A DNA stretch of 64,000 bases from Pseudanabaena sp. BC1403 (GTDB taxonomy: Bacteria > Cyanobacteriota > Cyanobacteriia > Pseudanabaenales > Pseudanabaenaceae). Shown one piece after another: positions 16,334 through 25,572 of the stretch. The stretch is from assembly GCF_002914585.1 (NCBI RefSeq), contig NZ_PDDM01000020.1, forward strand, positions 1 through 64,000, read 5' to 3'. The position numbers and the translations under genes are program-made. Positions within the stretch are counted from its first letter, which is position 1; the number at the start of each line of letters is the position of its first letter. The notes beneath the pieces were generated by a model. The model saw only the letters and a list, made by a program, of their open reading frames with translations, made no database searches and had not been told where the DNA came from.

Positions 16334-17989
16334 TCAGGTTCGTCTTCTAACCCTTGTTCGTAGGATATAATCCCGTTCTCGAAATTCTCTTAGCATAGTT
16401 AATCGCCAAAAAAATTCGTCTTTGCCATAAGCTGCAAGTTCTCCTTCTGAAGTTCCTAAAATAAATTGAAGATGGTTTAGATAATAGTTATCGTTAGTTT
16501 TTATATCTTTAAATTGATTGTAAGCTTTAGAAGCTTCTTCGTATCTTCCCGATATACCTAGTGTAATAACTCGGTTGTACCATGTTTCTTGATCGTCAGG
16601 CTTGATTTCAAGAGCCTTATCGTAGAATTCGATTGCTTCTTCATATCTTCCTAAATTTCTTAATAAAACACCTTGTTTGAACAATATTTTGTAATCATCG
16701 GGTTTGATTTCAAGAGCTTTATCATAGGATTCGATTGCTTCTTCATATCTTCCTAAGTTAAATAGAGTATTGCTTCTATCACACAATACTTTGTAATCAT
16801 TGGGTTTAATTTCAAGAGCTTTATTATAGGATTCGATCGCTTCTTCGTATCTTCCTAAATGGAATAGTGCATTTCCTCGATTGTTCCATATTTGATGATT
16901 ATCAGTTTTGATGTCAAGAGCTTTGTCATAAAATATGATTGATTCTTCATGTCTTCCTAAGTTAAATAGCGCATTCCCTCGGCTATACAATACTTTGTGA
17001 TCTTTAGGACTGATAGCAAGAGCGCGGTCATAGGAGATAATTGCTTTCTCATTTTTGCCTAAATTTGCTAAAGCAATACCTCGATTCTGCCACGCCTCAT
17101 TATAGTCAGAGTTGATTGCTAAAGCACGATCATAAGCTCTGATAGCTTCCTGATATCTGCCTAAGTTAACTAGTGCATTACCTCGGCTATTACAAGCTTC
17201 GGGATAATCTGATCTGATAGAAAGAGCGTAGTCATAAGAGTTGATTGCCTCTTCGTATTCGTTTGCGGCAGCATGAATTAGTCCTTTTTCATACCATAGA
17301 CTAGATCTTTCTTTATAATCAAGGTCTTCTTCAAGATAGGATTTGATTTTTGCTAATTTAGCAATTCGTTGTTCGGGAAGTTGTTCGCAATATTCTTGAT
17401 AACTACCATCAAGATAAGCTAAATGATAAGATTCACGGCTTACTAATTCTCTTTCTGTAGGAAACTCATAGACATTAGACCGCCAGTCAAAAAAATCAGG
17501 AGCGCGGCGGATGAAATAGTTCAGAGCAAAATCGGGTAACAGGAATACAAAGCAGAGCTTAAAATTATCCCGAAACCTTTCGCGACTGAGATTCAAATGT
17601 CCTAGAATACGCGGTATTGATTCCCAATTCCCACCATAACCAGTCCCCTTACTGCGATCCAAAATCCCTAACTGTTCGCGATCTTCATATTGAAATAGCG
17701 ACTCTTCCAAACCACGAATAAATAGAACATCAAAACTTTGTTCTTCGGTTAGATTTTCGACTAAATGATAGAGATTTTCCGTATTAGCGTCTAGATTAAG
17801 CACTTCAATTCGTTTTTGTGGCAAATCCTCTTTAATGCGTTCCACAATCTCCTCACCCTTGATAGGCGTACAACGCACAAACAACAAACTAAAACCCACC
17901 CCACGCTGAATCGCTCGCCGCAGGGCTTTGTAGGATGTCTCAGCATCGGGATGAATATCTGGTTCGATCGCTACATCTGGAGAATTCAT
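16334..17989 (-). CDS. TPR-repeat protein with degenerate NTPase-like N-terminal domain
   Basis: A 551-residue protein. Residues about 20-210 look like a P-loop fold that has lost its nucleotide site: a GFSLLFVRCTPIKGEEI strand-loop-helix stands where a Walker A would be, and FDVLFIRGLEESLF resembles a Walker B strand, but no GK(S/T) is present. Residues about 230-500 are eight or so TPR units (repeated GRYEEAIESYDKALEIKP). It starts 17 bp after the AAA-type NTPase gene upstream on the same strand, so the two form an operon. I infer a complex in which the active ATPase partners an inactive one carrying a TPR sensor. Function is unknown; a signalling or defence role is possible. The near-identical TPR units may expand by slippage. 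Confidence 0.75.
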   Translation of the reverse strand: MNSPDVAIEPDIHPDAETSYKALRRAIQRGVGFSLLFVRCTPIKGEEIVERIKEDLPQKRIEVLNLDANTENLYHLVENLTEEQSFDVLFIRGLEESLFQYEDREQLGILDRSKGTGYGGNWESIPRILGHLNLSRERFRDNFKLCFVFLLPDFALNYFIRRAPDFFDWRSNVYEFPTERELVSRESYHLAYLDGSYQEYCEQLPEQRIAKLAKIKSYLEEDLDYKERSSLWYEKGLIHAAANEYEEAINSYDYALSIRSDYPEACNSRGNALVNLGRYQEAIRAYDRALAINSDYNEAWQNRGIALANLGKNEKAIISYDRALAISPKDHKVLYSRGNALFNLGRHEESIIFYDKALDIKTDNHQIWNNRGNALFHLGRYEEAIESYNKALEIKPNDYKVLCDRSNTLFNLGRYEEAIESYDKALEIKPDDYKILFKQGVLLRNLGRYEEAIEFYDKALEIKPDDQETWYNRVITLGISGRYEEASKAYNQFKDIKTNDNYYLNHLQFILGTSEGELAAYGKDEFFWRLTMLREFRERDYILRTRVRRRT

Positions 17990-18006
17990 ATACTTGTTTT
18001 ATGCTT

Positions 18007-19377
18007 TTATACTGGTAAATTCTTTAGCGCACTTTGAAACTGTTGAATCCCACGAATTAAAGGATGCACGTCATACCAAATCAGCAAATCCGCCTCACCA
18101 TCTTCATTCGCACCCAAAAAGGCATATTGCAAAATGCATCGACTAAACAGTAATTTGCGATAGATCACCGCTTCACCGCTCAAAATATTGTCCCGCGATA
18201 CCTGTGCTAATACTTTCCATTCCTTCTCATCTTCAACGGAGCGCCGATAGGTATCCCGCGTTCCCGTAATTGCCAGATCCACAGCCTCCTTCGTAAGCGG
18301 CAATTCGTCAATATAATCAAAAGCAGTTCGCACCAGCCGCAACAGATCGCGAACGTGACCACCACTCATCTCACACAACCGCAACAACACCGCCTCGCTC
18401 TCAAACACATCAGGAAAGAGCTTTGCCTCAGATGCATGACGATGAACTCGCTTGGCAATCAAATCCTGCAACTCCTGTCTACCTTCCTCATAGGGATTGC
18501 CATCAGGCGCATTGATCGAAGTAATCGGCAATACCGAAGGTTCGCGATCGTAGAGATTAGCCAGATCGTTCGCGCGAGAATAGGCGATAGAAATGGGAAT
18601 TGTATAAATTACATGACAGCCCAAACCCCTCAACTGCTCAGCGCGGTCAATAAATATCTCTTCATGATTGGTGCGTCCATCTTCACGCCGAATTGGTACG
18701 ACCCGATCCAAGTTATCCACAATCACCACTAGCTGTTCTTTGCCATCAGGGAGCTTTCTCTTTGCATCGGCAATAAACGCTTGCAATGTCTGTAGCAAAG
18801 TAACCGTATGAGCATTCAACTTATCGCGAATCTTTTGTCTTTCGCTAGGAATTGCTCGAATACTGGTAGATAGTTTGGCAAATAATTCTGATACATTGTT
18901 TGTTGCTTTTGCCCCAATTTCCAATTTCAGGTCATCAAACTTAATTTCTGTCAGAGCCAAATCAATTAAATCCTGCCAACGCGCCTCTAGCCAAGGCAAA
19001 AAGATGCGGCGATCAGCTTGCTTGAGATTTTCCAATAAATGCCGCGTACAAGCAATCAGAATATCCGTATACTGAGCATCTTCAGGATCGATATCTCCTT
19101 CATCCGCCGCAAAATAGACCACATGACACTTGCGTTCTTCTAAATATTTCTTTAACCGTAATAACTCAGTCGATTTTCCCGTACCGCGATGCCCTGCATA
19201 TAGTTGTGCCAGAGGCTTATTCTGGCTACGCTCGATTTTGCGCCCCAAGTCCCGCTCGATTTTGGCATTACCCCGCGCCTTCTGAAAATCCACATAGAGA
19301 TCTTGATCCTTCTCAGCATCTAGAGGCTGAAACGGGTCGAAAGCGTTATAAATCTGAGACAGCAGATCTTGAGACAT
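18007..19377 (-). CDS. AAA-type/STAND-like P-loop NTPase
   Basis: A 456-residue ATPase, first gene of a two-gene operon with the pseudo-NTPase/TPR protein. Walker A is GHRGTGKST (residues 62-70), and Walker B is VVIVDNLD (about 220) followed by DR, as in AAA_16/ORC-like NTPases. SGGHVRDLLRLVRTAF (about 345) fits the sensor-2/lid helix region. The N terminus NAFDPFQPLDAEKDQDLYVDF is typical of a conserved cyanobacterial group of unknown function. The C-terminal part is a winged-helix-like LLFSRCILQYAFLGANEDG, and no effector nuclease or protease domain is fused. No membrane segment is present. The substrate or trigger is unknown. Confidence 0.8.
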   Translation of the reverse strand: MSQDLLSQIYNAFDPFQPLDAEKDQDLYVDFQKARGNAKIERDLGRKIERSQNKPLAQLYAGHRGTGKSTELLRLKKYLEERKCHVVYFAADEGDIDPEDAQYTDILIACTRHLLENLKQADRRIFLPWLEARWQDLIDLALTEIKFDDLKLEIGAKATNNVSELFAKLSTSIRAIPSERQKIRDKLNAHTVTLLQTLQAFIADAKRKLPDGKEQLVVIVDNLDRVVPIRREDGRTNHEEIFIDRAEQLRGLGCHVIYTIPISIAYSRANDLANLYDREPSVLPITSINAPDGNPYEEGRQELQDLIAKRVHRHASEAKLFPDVFESEAVLLRLCEMSGGHVRDLLRLVRTAFDYIDELPLTKEAVDLAITGTRDTYRRSVEDEKEWKVLAQVSRDNILSGEAVIYRKLLFSRCILQYAFLGANEDGEADLLIWYDVHPLIRGIQQFQSALKNLPV

Positions 19378-19474
19378 GGGGGTAGATTGCGAGTGGATTT
19401 GACAGCATTATAGACCACCCGATTAATTACTGGGCAAGTCAACCATGCGATCGCAACTTTCAGCAATAGAACTA

Positions 19475-19593
19475 AACCAAGAACTCAAGTTCTTGGCTAA
19501 AAGCTAAAGTCCACTGAAGTGGACTAAAGAATACTTCTAATTAACCCGTTTCAACGGGTTTGAGCTTTTAGCCCGCACTTGAGTGCAGGGCTA
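19475..19593 (+). repeat. Four-hairpin interspersed element, copy 3
   Basis: All four palindromes (AAGAACTCAAGTTCTT, GTCCACTGAAGTGGAC, AACCCGTTTCAACGGGTT, GCACTTGAGTGC) are intact. It lies between the NTPase gene start and the purM 3' end. Confidence 0.85.
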
Positions 19594-19596
19594 CTG

Positions 19597-20628
19597 CTAA
19601 GCAAAAATCAGCGATCGCTCTGCTGCGATTACTTCACCGATGCGGTTCGTTACAAAACCTTGAGATTGAAAATAGGCGATCGCATCATCTGCTTTAACAG
19701 GATCAACGACTACCGCCATGCCAATACCCATATTAAAAGTATTAAACATATCTAGTTCGGGAACTTCTCCCTCAGACTGGAGCCACTGAAACAGAGCAGG
19801 AATTTGCCAACTATTGCGGACAATTTGTACTGCTTGACCTTCACCGAGGCAACGCGGCAAGTTTTCGGGTAAACCGCCGCCTGTAATGTGTGCTAGTCCG
19901 TGAATACCGAAATTGGCTTTGAGCGCCGCCAAAACTGGCTTCACATAAATCTGAGTAGGCGTGAGAAATATTTCAGCTAAAGTTAAGTCCTGCGTATCAA
20001 TTGAAATTTCTAACTTATCGCTCCAGCTATAGCCTTTGCTTTCGATAATCTTGCGAACAAGACTGTAGCCATTGCTATGCACACCCGAACTCGCTAAACC
20101 AATTACCACATCACCAATATTTACCTGAGTGCCATTAAGCATTTCTGACTTTTCGGCGATCGCTACACAAAAGCCCGCCGCGTCATACTCGCCCACACCA
20201 TAGAAACCTGGCATCTCCGCTGTTTCGCCACCGAGTAAAGCACAACCTGCCATCTGACAACCATCGGCAATGCCCTTAACCACTTCAGCGAGTTGATCGG
20301 GTTCGAGTTTGCCAGTGGCTAAATAATCTAAGAAAAATAATGGCTCTGCGCCAGAGGTCAGCACATCATTCACGCACATCGCCACGAGATCGATGCCGAT
20401 CGTGTCGTGTTTATTGGCTGCCTGAGCAATTTTTAGCTTTGTGCCAACACCGTCTGTACCTGAAACGAGAACGGGTTGCCGATAACCTGTGGGCAATTCA
20501 AAACAGCCCCCAAAACCACCAAGATCGCCTAGTACGCCTAGACGATGGGTTCGTGCAACAGAATCGCGAATTTTTTCAACGAAGGTACGACCTGCTTCGA
20601 TGTCTACACCCGCTTGACGATAATCCAA
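19597..20628 (-). CDS. purM: Phosphoribosylformylglycinamidine cyclo-ligase
   Basis: A 343-residue AIR synthetase, step five of purine synthesis, closing the imidazole ring with [15 protein letters not shown] at the start, [12 protein letters not shown] (about 59), [19 protein letters not shown] (about 84-102), [11 protein letters not shown] (about 138) and [13 protein letters not shown] (about 247) are the family signatures. Length is standard. It is transcribed alone, with a repeat on each side. Confidence 0.97.
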   Translation of the reverse strand: MDYRQAGVDIEAGRTFVEKIRDSVARTHRLGVLGDLGGFGGCFELPTGYRQPVLVSGTDGVGTKLKIAQAANKHDTIGIDLVAMCVNDVLTSGAEPLFFLDYLATGKLEPDQLAEVVKGIADGCQMAGCALLGGETAEMPGFYGVGEYDAAGFCVAIAEKSEMLNGTQVNIGDVVIGLASSGVHSNGYSLVRKIIESKGYSWSDKLEISIDTQDLTLAEIFLTPTQIYVKPVLAALKANFGIHGLAHITGGGLPENLPRCLGEGQAVQIVRNSWQIPALFQWLQSEGEVPELDMFNTFNMGIGMAVVVDPVKADDAIAYFQSQGFVTNRIGEVIAAERSLIFA

Positions 20629-20690
20629 AACCTCTAACTCCCAATCTGTTCAATTAAATTTCTAGAAACCATTTAAGACTTGACTCCCAG

Positions 20691-20779
20691 AGATCCCCCC
20701 AGCCCCCCTTAAAAAGGCGGGAGAATAAAATTATCTTCTTCCCCCTTTTTAAGGAGGATTGAGGGGGATCTCTTAGAGA
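20691..20779 (+). repeat. TTAAAAAGGGGG-type interspersed repeat, copy 3
   Basis: AGATCCCCCCAGCC, CCCTTAAAAAGGCGGG, an AT centre, CCCCCTTTTTAAGGAGG, GATCTCTTAGAG. It lies between purM and proC. Confidence 0.8.
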
Positions 20780-20796
20780 TTTGAATCTTAAAAAAA

Positions 20797-21594
20797 CTAT
20801 TGCTTGCCCAATTCCTCAGCACGACGGGTTGCAGCAAGCACGGCTTCTATCATAGCGGAACGTAAGCCCGCTTTTTCTAACTGGGCGATCGCAGCAATGG
20901 TTGTACCTGCGGGACTAGTGACTTGATCCTTAAGCTGAGCAGGATGTAGCTTAGTTTCACTTAATAATTGCGCTGTGCCTAAAACTGTTTGGGTGGCAAG
21001 CTGCATCGCGATCGCTCTCGGCAATCCCGCCGCCACACCACCATCTGCCATTGATTCGATCATGAGCGCAACGTAAGCGGGACCAGAACCAGACAAACCT
21101 GTCACAGCATTCATCAGCGACTCGGCAACTTCAACAACCGTACCGACCGCCTCAAAAATTTTTCGCACAGCATCAAGCTGCGCTGAAGTTACTAAAGCAT
21201 TAGCAGCGATCGCGGTTACACCTGCACCTACCTGCGCTGGTGTATTTGGCATGGCTCGGATAATTGACTTAGAAGGAAACATCCCCTCTAACTGAGCCAA
21301 AGTTACACCAGCTAAAATTGACACAATACAAGGTGCAGGAGCATTCGCAAGACCAATTGCCGCCGCATTTAGCGACTGTGGCTTAACCGCTAGCAGCATA
21401 ATCTCTGCATCGGCAGCCACCAAATTATTTGGCGTAACTTGCACGCCATACTTTTTTTCTAAGAGCGCACGACGCTCTGGCATCGGGTCACTGACGCAGA
21501 CATCGGATGGCAGGTAAATATTACTAGCGACAAGGCGAGACAAAATTGCCTCACCCATTACACCGCCACCGATAATACTGAGTTGAGCTTTCAA
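20797..21594 (-). CDS. proC: Pyrroline-5-carboxylate reductase
   Basis: A 265-residue enzyme reducing P5C to proline with NAD(P)H. The Rossmann motif is IGGGVMGEAIL (about 7-17), then LAVKPQSL, AMPNTPAQVGAGVTAI (about 114) and the C-terminal GLSGSGPAYV plus DQVTSPAGTTIAA (about 225). Length is normal. It lies 22 bp after sepF on the same strand, so they are probably co-transcribed, an arrangement widespread in cyanobacteria. Confidence 0.96.
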   Translation of the reverse strand: MKAQLSIIGGGVMGEAILSRLVASNIYLPSDVCVSDPMPERRALLEKKYGVQVTPNNLVAADAEIMLLAVKPQSLNAAAIGLANAPAPCIVSILAGVTLAQLEGMFPSKSIIRAMPNTPAQVGAGVTAIAANALVTSAQLDAVRKIFEAVGTVVEVAESLMNAVTGLSGSGPAYVALMIESMADGGVAAGLPRAIAMQLATQTVLGTAQLLSETKLHPAQLKDQVTSPAGTTIAAIAQLEKAGLRSAMIEAVLAATRRAEELGKQ

Positions 21595-21616
21595 TGATTC
21601 ACCAATAACCTAGATC

Positions 21617-22201
21617 TTATTGAGCGAAACGGCTAACTGGAGCTTCAGAAGCCCAAGCTGGAGCAGGAGCTGCGGTAGGACGTACTACGCGAGGCTGAGG
21701 CATTGGTGCTTCGTTCAATACTGAAGATTGTGATGAAACTTGAACGCAGGAAGGTGCAAACAGGAAGATGCTATCGCCAATGCGTTCTTGATGACCATCA
21801 AGGGCATAAGTACCACCAGCAACAAAGTCAACTGCACGTTGAGCTTGATCGGGGTCCATCATCGTCAAGTTCAGCACAACTGATTTGCGTTCACGCAATG
21901 CTTGGATTGCTTGAGGCATTTCTTCAAAGCTGCGAGGCTCCATCACCATTACTTGGGACAAACCATTTGCAGCGCCAGGCATACCAATTACATTGCTCAT
22001 GTTTTCAGAAGTTGCTCTTAAAGCGGTGGGACGTTCACGGGTGCGGCGAGCTTGAGGCTCTTCAGGTTCTGGTGCGATCGCGCCATTATCTTCTTGATAA
22101 ATGTCTTGGTATTCACGGCCAGAAGCTTCATCGTACTCATATTCGTACTCTTGAGCTTCAGACAAACCAACAAAATCCTTGAGCTTAGTAAAAATTCCCA
22201 T
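21617..22201 (-). CDS. sepF: Cell division protein SepF (Cdv2)
   Basis: A 194-residue FtsZ-ring component. It has an N-terminal amphipathic membrane-binding helix ([13 protein letters not shown]), an acidic linker with [12 protein letters not shown], and the DUF552 core [20 protein letters not shown] through [25 protein letters not shown] (about 85-165). The C-terminal tail is low-complexity. In cyanobacteria SepF bundles FtsZ at the division site. A promoter probably lies in the 0.8-kb gap upstream. Confidence 0.92.
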   Translation of the reverse strand: MGIFTKLKDFVGLSEAQEYEYEYDEASGREYQDIYQEDNGAIAPEPEEPQARRTRERPTALRATSENMSNVIGMPGAANGLSQVMVMEPRSFEEMPQAIQALRERKSVVLNLTMMDPDQAQRAVDFVAGGTYALDGHQERIGDSIFLFAPSCVQVSSQSSVLNEAPMPQPRVVRPTAAPAPAWASEAPVSRFAQ

Positions 22202-23015
22202 CGTAATTAACTCCTAGTGTTTGCTCCTCAGTTTTGGCTTGGAAACCGAAACATCATACTTCTAGACTAGATGAGGAGTGCAATCTAATAAAGCAGTCTT
22301 AAACAATGTAAAGAGTTGCTTTGTCTAGTTGTGCTAAGTTGCCTTTTCTGTCCAAAACAGTATTGACAAAATATTTACTCGCAGACTGTAACCGATAACA
22401 GGCAAAAAAGCTAGATATGGTTATTAATTTTTTTTAATACGACAAAACACGACTTTTATTTGACAAAGCCTTGTAGCACATAGGGCTTAACTACTTAAGT
22501 AAACTAGTTACCTATGAAGAGTCCTTTTTGATATTTAACAAGTTTTTAATAATTAGGTAAACTTGTTTGCTACTAAGGACTTAGCTAAATCAATTTGTTT
22601 TTGCTAAGAGCGTCTATGTGAGTCTAAATGATGATAATTGCACAATGCGATATCACGATAAAAACTTAGTTTGACATTGTCTTTCTAATAGTTTTTCGTA
22701 TTAATAATCACAAAAGACAAAAAACATAACTTCAAAATGGTTAGACATATCTTGAGTCAATACTGATTTTGGAATATCAGTATTTTTATTCTCAATTAAA
22801 GTGCTCTAGGATACAGAAATTGCAGAAATTTATTGTACTGCCATCGGTATATTCAAGCTTTGATTGTCAGGATTAGTGAAACCCTCAATGTAAATGAGAA
22901 AAACTGTTTGGCTTAGAACGCTAAACTTATAACAGGTTTGTGCATATCTGGCAAGAAAATCTAATATTCGTTAAGGCTAGGTTTGTCAGCCCTAACGAAT
23001 TGCTTGCACCTAAAA
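22202..23015. other. Unusually long non-coding gap between sepF and pipY
   Basis: An 814-bp AT-rich stretch with no credible coding frame on either strand. The only clear structure is an inverted repeat near 22968-22998 (CGTTAAGGCT ... AGCCCTAACG), which suits a terminator for pipY. In many cyanobacteria pipX lies next to pipY; no pipX-like frame is found here. It may hold the sepF promoter and a long 5' leader. Confidence 0.5.
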
Positions 23016-23684
23016 TTATTGAGCAAAAATTTGGCTGCCAACGCGAATGATCGAAGCACCTGCTTTGACCGCGATCGCATAGTCAGCCGACATCCCCATT
23101 GATAGCTCCTGAATATTATTCCAACCAAGCGATCGCAGTTTTTCGGCTAAGTTTGCCGCGCGATGAAAGACTTCATAGGCTTGAGACTCGTCTAAGCCAA
23201 GTGGCAAGATTGTCATTAGTCCCACGATATTGAGATTTTGTAATTTTTCTAGCCTTGGTAAATCAGCTAAGAGTTCTGATTCTGACCAACCCGATTTGTG
23301 AGGGTCTTCGGCAAGCTTAACCTGTAATAAAAGCTTAGGCGATTTACCAAGTTCGATGATTAGGCGATCGCATTGCTCTGCGAGACTAAAACGATCAATA
23401 GAATGTATCCAGTCAAATTGCGCGATCGCAGCTCTTGCCTTGTTACTTTGCAAAGAACCAATCATGTGCCAAGTGATATCGGTTAAATCCGCTAATTCTT
23501 GTTGCTTAATTTTTGCATCCTGTACCCGTGATTCCGCAAAGTCGCGCACATCTGCGGCATAGGCTGCGCGTATCGCCTCAGTAGTCGTATATTTGCTGAC
23601 CGCAACGAGTTTTACCTGCGGCGGAATTTTGGCGCGAATTTGATTTAGGCGTTTTGCGATCGCATCAGAATTAACTTCAGACAT
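23016..23684 (-). CDS. YggS/PipY family PLP-binding protein
   Basis: A 222-residue PLP homeostasis protein. PLP binds Lys in LVAVSKYTT (about residue 30). Further marks are FAESRVQDAKIKQQ, WHMIGSLQSNKAR (about 72) and LSMGMSADYAIAVKAGASIIRVGSQIF at the C terminus. In cyanobacteria this protein is PipY, genetically linked to the nitrogen regulator PipX and to PLP and amino-acid balance. pipX is not adjacent here. The start ATG lies inside the left copy of a 65-bp direct repeat. Confidence 0.92.
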   Translation of the reverse strand: MSEVNSDAIAKRLNQIRAKIPPQVKLVAVSKYTTTEAIRAAYAADVRDFAESRVQDAKIKQQELADLTDITWHMIGSLQSNKARAAIAQFDWIHSIDRFSLAEQCDRLIIELGKSPKLLLQVKLAEDPHKSGWSESELLADLPRLEKLQNLNIVGLMTILPLGLDESQAYEVFHRAANLAEKLRSLGWNNIQELSMGMSADYAIAVKAGASIIRVGSQIFAQ

Positions 23685-23746
23685 GAAATGCTGCTGACAA
23701 TTTTGGAGTAAGGATTTCGTTAAATTACTATAGCCTGAATATTTCT
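23682..23746 (+). repeat. 65-bp direct repeat, left copy
   Basis: It runs from CATGAAATG (which holds the pipY start codon) to ACTATAGCCTGAATATTTCT. The right copy is 25481-25545, at a constant offset of 1799 bases with no gaps and about 80 percent identity by eye. Together they bracket the DUF433/DUF5615/DUF4393 genes. Confidence 0.8.
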
Positions 23747-23838
23747 GATCAGATTGTCCAGTAGTGAGTACGATTGCCTCATGGTGACTATGCTAGGATT
23801 GAGTTTAGCGTAGCAAAAAGTATCTCAATGAGTTAACT

Positions 23839-24123
23839 ATGCAAACAGTTGTTGATATTAGTACTCTAATTACACAAACTCATGGAATCTGTGGCGGTCG
23901 TCCCAGAATAGCGGGGACAAGAACAACTGTGCATACTATCGCAGTTGATTTTAACGCAGGTATGAAGGTAGAAGAAATTATTCAGCAAAGACCACATCTG
24001 AATCCAGCCCAGATATATGCTGCACTTGCTTATTATTACTCCAATAAAGAACTGATTGACTTAGAAATTTCTAATTACTATCAGGACTTTGCCTGTCTAG
24101 AAGCGAGTTACGCATATCAATGA
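23839..24123 (+). CDS. DUF433 antitoxin-like protein
   Basis: A 94-residue DUF433 protein: GGRPRIAGTRTTVHTIAVDF (about 19-38) and EEIIQQRPHLNPAQIYAALAYYY (about 49-71) are the family core, a small winged-helix DNA-binding fold. Members pair with DUF5615 PIN-like toxins and are taken as antitoxins. It overlaps the next gene by four bases (ATGA), so translation is coupled. It sits in a small island between 65-bp direct repeats. Confidence 0.85.
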   Translation: MQTVVDISTLITQTHGICGGRPRIAGTRTTVHTIAVDFNAGMKVEEIIQQRPHLNPAQIYAALAYYYSNKELIDLEISNYYQDFACLEASYAYQ

Positions 24124-24488
24124 GTCAAATCCACCTTTATTTTGATGAAGATGCTCTTCAAAGTGCCTTAGTATCAGCACTCAAAAATTCTAAGGTTGAT
24201 GTTGTAACTGTTGCTGATGCAGCAAGGTTTAGTTTCTCAGACGAAGAGCAATTAATATGGGCAAAAGAACAGAGCCGAGTCGTATATAGCTTTAATATGG
24301 GAGACTTTCAGAACCTCCATCATGTTTTTATAGCAAAAGGTATAGAGCATAGTGGAATTATTCTCGCTCCACAACAACGTTACTCAATTGGAGAGCAACT
24401 TCGTGGTCTGTTAAAGCTAATAAGTCAAAAGTCTGCTGAAGATATGGTAAACCAATTGATTTTTCTTAGTGCTTATATTAAGGTTTGA
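24120..24488 (+). CDS. DUF5615 PIN-like toxin
   Basis: A 122-residue PIN-fold nuclease-like protein. The acidic residues expected for metal binding are in YFDEDALQSALVSAL (Asp9, Glu10 region) and FNMGDFQNLHH (about 60, replacing the usual ND-DF). EEQLIWAKEQSRVVYSFN fits the central strand-helix. DUF5615 proteins are proposed RNase toxins of DUF433-linked type II modules. No activity is shown by sequence alone. Confidence 0.85.
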   Translation: MSQIHLYFDEDALQSALVSALKNSKVDVVTVADAARFSFSDEEQLIWAKEQSRVVYSFNMGDFQNLHHVFIAKGIEHSGIILAPQQRYSIGEQLRGLLKLISQKSAEDMVNQLIFLSAYIKV

Positions 24489-24637
24489 AACGAGGGAAAT
24501 AAGTACTTTTCTATAATTAGTAAATGATTTGCTGAATTAACCTTAAGCAAGGTTTGAAATATTCTGATAGAACTTTAGTCTTGAGAAACAATTAACAATT
24601 TAGGCTAGCTTAATTAAGCAACAAAGGTTATTGATAA

Positions 24638-25369
24638 ATGTCTGAAGAAATTAAAAGTGGATTGAGTTCTACAGTTGGAGGAATCGTTAAAGATGTCGTA
24701 TCCCCATCAGCCAAAATCATAGGTTCTTGGTTGGGAGATTCTTTGTCAGTTAATTACTCTCAATGGAGAGCAAAACAGGCCGCTAAAGTAGTAGAAGGGG
24801 CTGGAGAAATTCTTGCAGAATTAAACTTGAAGCCAACTATCTGTAAACCTAAAATATTGCTACCTTTGATAGAGCAAGCTTCTTTAGAAGAAGATGATGA
24901 TCTAACTAAAAAGTGGATGGGACTTCTGGCATCTGCTGTAATAGGTGATTCTATACATCCTAGTTATTCCAAAATACTTTCTGAAATTATTCAAAGCGAA
25001 GCTAAGATTATTGACTATTTATATTCTCTAGAAATGGATTTAGATAAACTTCAAGAAGACAAGACTCCTGAAGGTAGAAAAAGCAAGCGTAATTTTTTAA
25101 AACAGTTTTGGCTAAAAAAAATCCAAGAATTTGTTGGTTTTAACGATGAAGAATTTTATCTGTCAATAGATAATTTGTTAAGGATTCGGCTATGTTATCA
25201 TCCTGATGAAGAAGAAAGTTATGAAGTTGTAACTGAAACCTCTTTAGATGATGAGGAACTATCTGTAAACACTGAATCGATTACAAATATCTACGCTAAC
25301 ACTGAAGTTATTAGGCTCACAAGACTAGGAAAAAGCTTCGTAAAAGCTTGTCGTGGTTCTTCGTCTTGA
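24638..25369 (+). CDS. DUF4393 (Abi-alpha) family protein
   Basis: A 243-residue protein whose LPLIEQASLEEDDDLTKKWMGLLASAV segment (about 72-98) is the core signature of DUF4393, which Pfam links to abortive-infection alpha proteins. It has an N-terminal GIVKDVVSPSAKIIGSWLGDSL amphipathic region and a glutamate-rich C-terminal part. AT-rich codons and absence of GCGATCGC suggest transfer. It follows a toxin-antitoxin pair inside the 65-bp-repeat-bracketed island, which supports a phage-defence role by association. Confidence 0.7.
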   Translation: MSEEIKSGLSSTVGGIVKDVVSPSAKIIGSWLGDSLSVNYSQWRAKQAAKVVEGAGEILAELNLKPTICKPKILLPLIEQASLEEDDDLTKKWMGLLASAVIGDSIHPSYSKILSEIIQSEAKIIDYLYSLEMDLDKLQEDKTPEGRKSKRNFLKQFWLKKIQEFVGFNDEEFYLSIDNLLRIRLCYHPDEEESYEVVTETSLDDEELSVNTESITNIYANTEVIRLTRLGKSFVKACRGSSS

Positions 25370-25480
25370 CTTAATGAATAAACTTGCCGCGAGCGGACGA
25401 TGTATCAAATTCTTTTTTACTCGAATTTACTCACACCGCTAAATGGGATATTTCCCATGTTAGTTGAATAAATTGGTAAC

Positions 25481-25545
25481 CATGAAATGTAGTTAGTAAG
25501 TTTGGAGTGCGGATTTTGCTAAACTACTATAGCCTGAATATTTCT
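25481..25545 (+). repeat. 65-bp direct repeat, right copy
   Basis: Matches 23682-23746 without gaps. The best-conserved part is CTATAGCCTGAATATTTCT at the right end. It includes a vestigial CATGAAATG that corresponds to the pipY start region, so it derives from duplication of the pipY upstream DNA. It sits 28 bp before pheT and may supply part of its promoter. Confidence 0.8.
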
Positions 25546-25572
25546 TAATACTCTTTTCTCCAGAATTTCCCA

